A stretch of 55,032 bases of DNA from an uncultured beta proteobacterium (GTDB lineage: Bacteria; Pseudomonadota; Gammaproteobacteria; Burkholderiales; Burkholderiaceae_C), in assembly GCA_903839085.1 (NCBI GenBank), contig CAIMBE010000009.1:1-55032 (forward strand). The letters are read 5' to 3'. This document shows positions 50,026-55,032 of this stretch, piece after piece (position 1 is the first letter of the stretch; every line of letters begins with the position of its first letter). The position numbers were made by a program, and so were the translations under genes. A model generated the notes under the pieces. The model was not told the DNA's origin. It did no database searches and was given only the letters and a program-made list of their open reading frames with translations.

Positions 50026-51410
50026 ATGCGCTGGTACCTGCTGCCCCGCAGAATCAGCTTTCAAGTGCCTTGCTGCAGCGTTGCGATATTGTTCGGGTCA
50101 CGCTCGGCAGCCTGCAGCAGGCTGAAGTCATGCAGTTCTTCGAACAACAGCCCGAGCTCTTTTTTCAGTGCTTGCAACGCCATTACGCGCTGAGTCCGGC
50201 GCAACTTCTGCACGACGCCGATCGATGGAACTGGAAATTGCTGAGCGCCAATCGCGCGATCGACTGGACCCGCGAGGGGCTGGCGCTTCTGGGCGGTCAA
50301 TTGGGTTGGGGCAAGCTCAGCGCGGACGCTCAATTGCCGTGGAGCAGCGAACTGATTGCCTGCTTTCAGGAGCACTGGGATTGGGAACGCCTGCGGAGAA
50401 ACCCCGGTTTGCCTTGGAATATCGAGCTGATTGATGGCTACCGGGATCGGTGGGACTGGGGCTGGCTCAGTTGGCACGCGGGGCTTCCATGGAGCACCCA
50501 GCTCATCGATGGCTACGCTGACCGCTGGGACTGGGCCGGCTTGAGCGCCAATCCCTCGCTGCCCTGGAGTTGGGGACTGCTGGAGCGCTTTTCGGCGCGC
50601 TGGAATTTTGCCTGGCTCAGCGGCAACGTCGCGCTGCCGTGGAGCAGCGAACTGCTGGAGCGCCACCAGAAGCGCTGGGACTGGGATCGCCTGAGCGGCA
50701 ACGCCACGCTGCCGTGGAGCAACGAGCTGCTGGAACGCCATGGTGAGCGTTGGGATTGGGGGCGGCTCAGCGCCAACAGCGCGCTGCCGTGGAGCGCTGA
50801 GTTGCTGGAACGCCACCTTGAACGCTGGGACTGGGAGGGCCTGAGCGGCAACATGGCGCTGCCCTGGCGCAGCGAACTGCTGGAGCGCCATCATGAGCGT
50901 TGGGACTGGGGGCGGCTCAGTGCCAACAGCGCGCTGCCGTGGAGCGCTGAGTTGCTGGAACGCCACCTTGAACGGTGGGACTGGGCAAGCCTGAGCGGCA
51001 ACTCCGCGCTGCCATGGTGCAGCGAACTCGTGGCGCGTTACCTCGAGCGCTGGGATTGGGAGCGCCTGAGCGGCAACGCTGCGCTGCCCTGGGGCATCGA
51101 ATTGTTGGAGCGTCACACGCCGCTTTGGGACTGGGAGCGCCTCAGCGAAAATCCAGGCCTGCCCTGGAGCAGCGAGCTGATTGAGCGCTGTGCGGAGCGA
51201 CTGAATTGGGCGAGCTTGAGCGGCTCCCGGTGTCTTCCGTGGAGTCCCGAACTGTTCAGACGCTTTCAGAAAAACTGGTACCCGGCCCTGATTGCCGCTC
51301 ACCAGGAGTTTCAAATCTGCACCCTGTCGGAAATTCAGGTGGAACAACTCTTGCTTAAGGTGACGGGTTGTCAACCAAGGATTCCAGCATGGCAGACCCT
51401 AATCACCTGA
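50022..51410 (+). CDS. Protein with fourteen 25-residue Trp-rich repeats
   Basis: A 462-residue protein. After about 68 helical residues, fourteen tandem 25-residue units (50226-51275) follow a common plan: WDW..LS.N..LPW..ELLER. Three tryptophans per unit are nearly invariant. Units 8 and 10 are identical in protein and differ in three bases. A short C-terminal helical end follows (NWYPALIAAHQEFQICTLSEIQVEQLLLKV). No signal or membrane helix; probably a cytoplasmic solenoid. The start is GTG at 50022 overlapping the previous stop (GTGA), with AGGAG upstream. I do not know a function for this repeat type. Confidence 0.88.
   Translation: MNALVPAAPQNQLSSALLQRCDIVRVTLGSLQQAEVMQFFEQQPELFFQCLQRHYALSPAQLLHDADRWNWKLLSANRAIDWTREGLALLGGQLGWGKLSADAQLPWSSELIACFQEHWDWERLRRNPGLPWNIELIDGYRDRWDWGWLSWHAGLPWSTQLIDGYADRWDWAGLSANPSLPWSWGLLERFSARWNFAWLSGNVALPWSSELLERHQKRWDWDRLSGNATLPWSNELLERHGERWDWGRLSANSALPWSAELLERHLERWDWEGLSGNMALPWRSELLERHHERWDWGRLSANSALPWSAELLERHLERWDWASLSGNSALPWCSELVARYLERWDWERLSGNAALPWGIELLERHTPLWDWERLSENPGLPWSSELIERCAERLNWASLSGSRCLPWSPELFRRFQKNWYPALIAAHQEFQICTLSEIQVEQLLLKVTGCQPRIPAWQTLIT
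50226..51275 (+). repeat. Fourteen 75-bp tandem repeats
   Basis: In-frame 75-base units encoding the Trp-rich repeats. Units at 50751 and 50901 (150 bases apart) are almost identical, pointing to a recent two-unit duplication; outer units are diverged. Confidence 0.92.
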
Positions 51411-51604
51411 GCGCAACTTCCACGCACCTGCAGGCTGCGGCGCAGCATTATCTCAATGTCCAGACGATGCACATTGGATCGGCGCTTCACAAGGCCTTGC
51501 AGCAGACGCATCAGGCCCACGGCCCCAAGCTGAATTCAGCCAGCCACCATGATCATGCGGCCCTGCAGCATGCGAGCTGCCGCGCTGAGCATCATGCAGA
51601 GTAA
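51389..51604 (+). CDS. His-rich 71-residue protein
   Basis: A small soluble protein with 13 histidines in 71 residues, spread as HL, THL, QHY, MHI, LHK, THQAH and a dense end, SHHDHAALQH…EHHAE. Alanine and glutamine are also frequent, and a helix is likely over STHLQAAAQHYLNVQTMHIGSALHKALQQTHQ. Could bind metal ions, but that is only from composition. AAGGA lies seven bases before the ATG, and the gene overlaps the Trp-repeat gene by 22 bases; a second Sel1 gene starts 21 bases after it. Confidence 0.6.
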   Translation: MADPNHLSATSTHLQAAAQHYLNVQTMHIGSALHKALQQTHQAHGPKLNSASHHDHAALQHASCRAEHHAE

Positions 51605-51625
51605 GAAACCGGCAGGAGTTCCAAC

Positions 51626-53470
51626 GTGAAGAGTTTGCTTGATGATGCCGATGCCGCCTATGGTCGCGGCGACTATACGAACGTCCTGAGAATCTGTCGA
51701 CCACTGGCTACGCTGGACTATGCTGCGGCGCAAAACAATCTCGGCTTCATGTATGCCAACGGGCATGGCGTCAAACTTGATTACGCCGAGGCCCTCAAGT
51801 GGTATCGCCTGGCGGCCCAGCAGGGCTACGCGCCGGCGCAATACAACCTTGGTTTCATGTATGCCCACGGCCAGGGCGTCGAGCTCGACTATGGAGAAGC
51901 CTTCAAGTGGTATCAATTGGCTGCCACGCAGGGTGTGGCCGAGGTGCAGACCAACCTTGGGTTCATGTTTGCCAATGGCCAGGGTGTGGAACAGAACTAC
52001 CAGGAGGCGATTAAGTGGTTTGAGCTCGCCGCAGTTCAGGGCGATGCCACCGCGCAGTTCAATCTGGGTTTCATGTTTGCCCGAGGCGAGGGCGTCGAGA
52101 TAGATCTGGCGCAGGCGCTCAAGTGGTATCAGCTGGCCGCCAGTCAGGGTCACGCCTACGCCCAGTTCAATCTGGGCTATATGTACGCCACAGGGAAAGC
52201 CATTGAACAGGACTACGCCGAGGCGCTCAAATGGTATCGGCTGGCTGCAGCACAGGCAGACGCCTCGGCGCAATACAACCTGGGGGTCATGCACGCCAAT
52301 GGGCAGGGTACGCCGACTGATTACGCAGCGGCGTTCGAGTGCTTTCAATTGGCCGCCGCGCAGTCGGATGCCGGCGCGCAGTACAACCTGGGCGTCATGT
52401 ATGCCGATGGACAGGGCGTCGGGCAGGACTACGCAATGGCGTTCGAGTACTACCAGCTGGCCGCAGCGCAAGGCGACCCGGCTTCGAATTACCACCTTGG
52501 CCTGCTGTATGCGCAGGGGCAGGGCGTCGAGCAGGATGACGCACGGGCGCTGGCGTGCTACCAGCTGGCCGCGGCACAGGGCGATGCCCCTGCCCAGTAT
52601 GCCCTGGGCGTGATGAGCGGCCTGGGTCAGGGAACCGAGCAGAGCCATGAGCAGGCGCGCCACTGGTACGAGCTGGCCGCGGCGCAGGGAGACGCTGCCG
52701 CGCTGCATAACCTGGGTGTCCTGTATGCCAACGGGCAGGGCGTTGAGCCAGACCTCGACGTTGCCGCCAAATGGTACCGACTGGCGGCGGCAAAGGGCGA
52801 CAGTTCGGCACAGGCCCATCTTGATTCGCTGTTCGCCATGCAACCGGAAGTTGCACAGAATCATGCGCAAGCCTTCGCTGCTTATCAAACGGCAGCCAAC
52901 CGCGGCGATGCCGCAGCCCAGTACAACCTGGGCCTGATGTATGTCCAGGGTCAACATGTGATGCGTGACCCGGTTGAGGCGACCAAGTGGTTTAGCTTGA
53001 GCGCCGCGCAAGGTGATGTCGATGCACAGTATGAACTCGGGGCCCTGTGTGCCAACGGCCAGGGCGCTGCGACCGATCACCAGGAAGCCCTGACCTGGTA
53101 CCAATTGGCCGCAGAGCAGGGGCATCTGGCTGCCAGAATGAATCTGGGCCTGATGTATGCGCTGGGGCAGGGTGCTGACCGCGACTTTGCGCTGGCGGCC
53201 GAGCACCTGCAATCGGCGGCCGAGCAGGGCAATACCCATGCCCAATACAACCTGGGCGTCCTGTACGCCGTTGGTGAAGGGGTGGCGCAGGACTCGGCAA
53301 GCGCTCTCGAGTGGTATTTGCGAGCCGCAGCAGGCGGCGACAGCGCGGCCCAGTTCAACCTTGGATTCATGTACGCCAACGGGGACGGGACGGCGCAGGA
53401 TTACGCCGAGTCCCTGAAGTGGTATCGACTCGCCGCCGCCGCCAGTGAAAAATTGCTAAAGCTTGCTTGA
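51626..53470 (+). CDS. Cytoplasmic Sel1-repeat protein, sixteen repeats
   Basis: A 614-residue protein made almost wholly of sixteen Sel1 repeats of 36 residues (YNLGxMYANGQGVxQDYAEALKWYxLAAAQGD); one near the middle (AHLDSLFAMQPE) is degenerate. No signal peptide. It resembles the 393-residue Sel1 protein four genes upstream. It starts at GTG with AGGAG upstream. The array suggests a large protein-binding solenoid; partner unknown. It is followed after 54 bases by the LPP20/FlgP-like gene. Confidence 0.9.
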   Translation: MKSLLDDADAAYGRGDYTNVLRICRPLATLDYAAAQNNLGFMYANGHGVKLDYAEALKWYRLAAQQGYAPAQYNLGFMYAHGQGVELDYGEAFKWYQLAATQGVAEVQTNLGFMFANGQGVEQNYQEAIKWFELAAVQGDATAQFNLGFMFARGEGVEIDLAQALKWYQLAASQGHAYAQFNLGYMYATGKAIEQDYAEALKWYRLAAAQADASAQYNLGVMHANGQGTPTDYAAAFECFQLAAAQSDAGAQYNLGVMYADGQGVGQDYAMAFEYYQLAAAQGDPASNYHLGLLYAQGQGVEQDDARALACYQLAAAQGDAPAQYALGVMSGLGQGTEQSHEQARHWYELAAAQGDAAALHNLGVLYANGQGVEPDLDVAAKWYRLAAAKGDSSAQAHLDSLFAMQPEVAQNHAQAFAAYQTAANRGDAAAQYNLGLMYVQGQHVMRDPVEATKWFSLSAAQGDVDAQYELGALCANGQGAATDHQEALTWYQLAAEQGHLAARMNLGLMYALGQGADRDFALAAEHLQSAAEQGNTHAQYNLGVLYAVGEGVAQDSASALEWYLRAAAGGDSAAQFNLGFMYANGDGTAQDYAESLKWYRLAAAASEKLLKLA

Positions 53471-53524
53471 TTGGTGCCGAATCAGTGGGAACACATTCAC
53501 TCACCACCACGTCAAGGAGCGCTG

Positions 53525-54001
53525 ATGAAGCACCACCTCACCATCACCCTGGGCATGAGTTTGGCCCTGGCCTGCCTCGCCGCTTGTCAGAGTCCCGGGG
53601 GAGCGCACGCATCGGCTGAATCGGTCACGCGCCTGGCACCGATGGTCGAAAAAAGAGACACCCTGAGCGCCACCGGTTATGCCGTCATCAGCGTGCAGGG
53701 GCATCGCAATCCTGCGCAACAACGGCTGATGGCCATCCGCGCTTCAAAGCTGGATGCGTACCGCTCGCTTACCGAGCAGGTGTACGGTCTGCGTCTGGAC
53801 GCAACAGCCACTGTGGCCGACATGATGGTTCAGAATGACACCTTTCGCAGCCGTGTCGAGGGCGTCATTTACGGCGCAACCCTGGTCAGCATCACGCCAT
53901 CGGGCGACGACACCTACGAGACCACGATGACCCTGGACAAGGCGATCGTCAATGATCTGCGTGCGCTCTATCTGGGGCAAATGGTCTCGAAAGCCAATTG
54001 A
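53525..54001 (+). CDS. flgP: LPP20-family lipoprotein, FlgP-like
   Basis: A 158-residue outer-membrane lipoprotein. The lipobox LAAC ends at C21 after a short hydrophobic signal. The body, TLSATGYAVISVQGHRNPAQQRLMAIRASKLDAYRSLTEQVYGLRLDATATVADMMVQNDTFRSRVEGVIYGATLVS, is the LPP20 pattern seen in FlgP of Vibrio and Campylobacter, part of the flagellar outer-membrane-associated ring or disc. Strong ribosome site AAGGAG. The neighbour downstream is FlgT-like, which supports the flagellar assignment; a non-flagellar LPP20 lipoprotein remains possible. Confidence 0.78.
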   Translation: MKHHLTITLGMSLALACLAACQSPGGAHASAESVTRLAPMVEKRDTLSATGYAVISVQGHRNPAQQRLMAIRASKLDAYRSLTEQVYGLRLDATATVADMMVQNDTFRSRVEGVIYGATLVSITPSGDDTYETTMTLDKAIVNDLRALYLGQMVSKAN

Positions 54002-54028
54002 GCCGAATCCAGCGATTGGGTGACCCGC

Positions 54029-55032
54029 ATGAAGACCCGAACTCGCAGCGCGTTGCGTTGGCCGTTGGCTTCGCTGCTGACAATAGCCATCGGCTTGACG
54101 GCTGTCAGCGTCAAGGCTGAGCAGGCGCTGTCACAGGAAGAGAAGCTGTCGGCAATCCGACAGGGTTTGGTGCAGGCGGCGATCGATGGCCCGACCAAAG
54201 TGCAATCCATGGCCTGGATTGACGACAAAGGGGCGTTGCGCGAGATCAGCTCATTTAGAACCGGCATGCAGGTGCGCGGAGTTCGCGTTCTTTCCTATCA
54301 GCGTGACAGTCAGGGTCAACCGGTGGCCGACCTGCGTTGGCAAGCCCTTGCCGCCAGGCCAGCAGACAGCCAGCCGTCTCCGGCGACCGATCCGAAGCCC
54401 GGCGTGGCCCCTCCCGCTTGCAAGGCGGCGCCGTCTGCCGGCCGCCTGCAGCACGTCATCGGGCTGACGATTGCCGCCGCGCCCGACTGGACGGTCGATG
54501 AACTGCCTGCCATCCGCTTGCTGGAAAATCAGCTCCCTCATCAATGGCGCGGCGCCGCCGATGGCGCAGTGGTCTGGCGCCTGGCGCCGAGCACCGCGGG
54601 CGTTCGATCGGCCTATGAGAACGCCCTGCTCGGATCAAGCGCCGACCAAATGCCATGGCAGGCCAGGCTCTCGCTGCGGCCCCTGAGCAGGCCGAGCCCC
54701 TGGTTGCTCGTGTTGCCCCACCACGTTTCAGAAGGTACGCTGGTTGCAGGCATCGCGCCCGAGGGCCTGATGCAGCTCGATTTTTCTCTGACGGCGCGCA
54801 ACCAGCATGAGCCACTGTTTGAAGCGCGCTCGCAGATCCGGTGGCGCACCGACAGGTCAAACTGGGAGGCGCCGCGACTGTCGGACGAGTCGCAGGAACT
54901 GCTGGCCATGCAGTTGCAGAACTGGTCGCAGCAAATCAGGCAGCGCCTGGCCTGCGAGCCGGTGTTGCCCGAGGTCATATCTAACAACCGCGATGGTGTT
55001 CGCATCAACGCCGGTGCGCTCGCGGGTGTGCG
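54029..55032 (+). CDS. flgT: FlgT-like flagellar H-ring protein, partial (3' end outside window)
   Basis: 334 codons are visible and open to the window end. A signal peptide (WPLASLLTIAIGLTAVSVKA, cut near residue 31) is followed by QEEKLSAIRQGLVQAAIDGPTKVQSMAWIDDKGALREISSF, like the FlgT N-terminal domain. A Pro/Ala linker and a middle domain (DWTVDELPAIRLLENQLPHQWRG…QLDFSLTARN…) come next, and a cysteine plus VRINAGALAGVR near the edge fits the start of the FlgT C-terminal part. FlgT belongs to the H ring around the basal body in Vibrio. The assignment leans on the adjacent FlgP-like gene. Confidence 0.65.
   Translation, partial: MKTRTRSALRWPLASLLTIAIGLTAVSVKAEQALSQEEKLSAIRQGLVQAAIDGPTKVQSMAWIDDKGALREISSFRTGMQVRGVRVLSYQRDSQGQPVADLRWQALAARPADSQPSPATDPKPGVAPPACKAAPSAGRLQHVIGLTIAAAPDWTVDELPAIRLLENQLPHQWRGAADGAVVWRLAPSTAGVRSAYENALLGSSADQMPWQARLSLRPLSRPSPWLLVLPHHVSEGTLVAGIAPEGLMQLDFSLTARNQHEPLFEARSQIRWRTDRSNWEAPRLSDESQELLAMQLQNWSQQIRQRLACEPVLPEVISNNRDGVRINAGALAGV

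Noticed and set aside
50061-51374. Minus-strand frame opposite the Trp-repeat gene
   Set aside because: Pro/Gln/Arg repeats that only reflect the antisense of the 75-base units; no ribosome site.
51536-53245. Long minus-strand open frame opposite the second Sel1 gene
   Set aside because: It mirrors the Sel1 repeat period and comes from codon bias; the plus-strand frame gives textbook Sel1 repeats and a ribosome site.

Overview
The window is a GC-rich bacterial chromosome segment. Gene content and protein style point to a betaproteobacterium, most likely Burkholderiales or Rhodocyclales: a tripartite tricarboxylate transporter (TctABC) with a Bug-type binding protein, a chrB-chrA chromate pair, MinD-like FlhG with FlhF for flagellar placement, and many short overlapping operons. 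No genus can be named from the sequence alone. I see no insertion sequence, CRISPR array, rRNA or tRNA.

Left part (1-14750), accessory and metabolic genes: a partial HD-domain protein, a bacteriohemerythrin, a CDF metal exporter, a MoxR ATPase / VWA / DUF364 operon (RavA-ViaA-like), a radical SAM protein, chrB-chrA, a CopD-like membrane protein and an SDR. Two similar four-hairpin RNA genes (copy A near 2500 on the minus strand, copy B near 13800 on the plus strand) and a diverged third copy (near 14600) lie in the intergenic regions. They end in intrinsic terminators, and A and B carry a CCTCCC loop. A hexanucleotide microsatellite lies inside a small membrane-protein gene at 13435-13500.

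Middle part (14750-25450): a probable operon of a serine-glyoxylate-type aminotransferase and TctC-TctB-TctA, divergent from a GntR/FadR regulator and a class III aminotransferase, with inverted repeats between them. Then come a PAS-GGDEF-EAL protein (degenerate GGDEF, intact EAL) and a membrane-anchored methyltransferase. Each of these two is preceded by a close match to a sigma-28 (FliA) promoter.

Right part (25450-55032), flagellar island. Minus strand: flhA-flhF-flhG-fliA behind a sigma-54 promoter, then fliS-motA-motB plus four accessory genes behind a sigma-28 promoter. The accessory genes include an unusual ion channel with two voltage-sensor domains and one pore. Plus strand: fliK-L-M-N-O-P-Q-R-flhB followed by a SPOR-type membrane protein and two unknown genes. 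After a FleQ/FlrA-like sigma-54 activator that lacks a receiver domain comes a tightly packed plus-strand run: Sel1-repeat protein, PLD-like/coiled-coil/J-domain fusion, a protein with fourteen 25-residue Trp-rich repeats, a His-rich 71-residue protein, a second Sel1 protein, then LPP20/FlgP-like and FlgT-like genes (the last cut by the window end). That repeat-protein/J-domain run, joined to flagellar H-ring genes, is the best candidate for an undescribed system here. The dual-sensor channel in the stator operon and the repeated RNA family are the next two.
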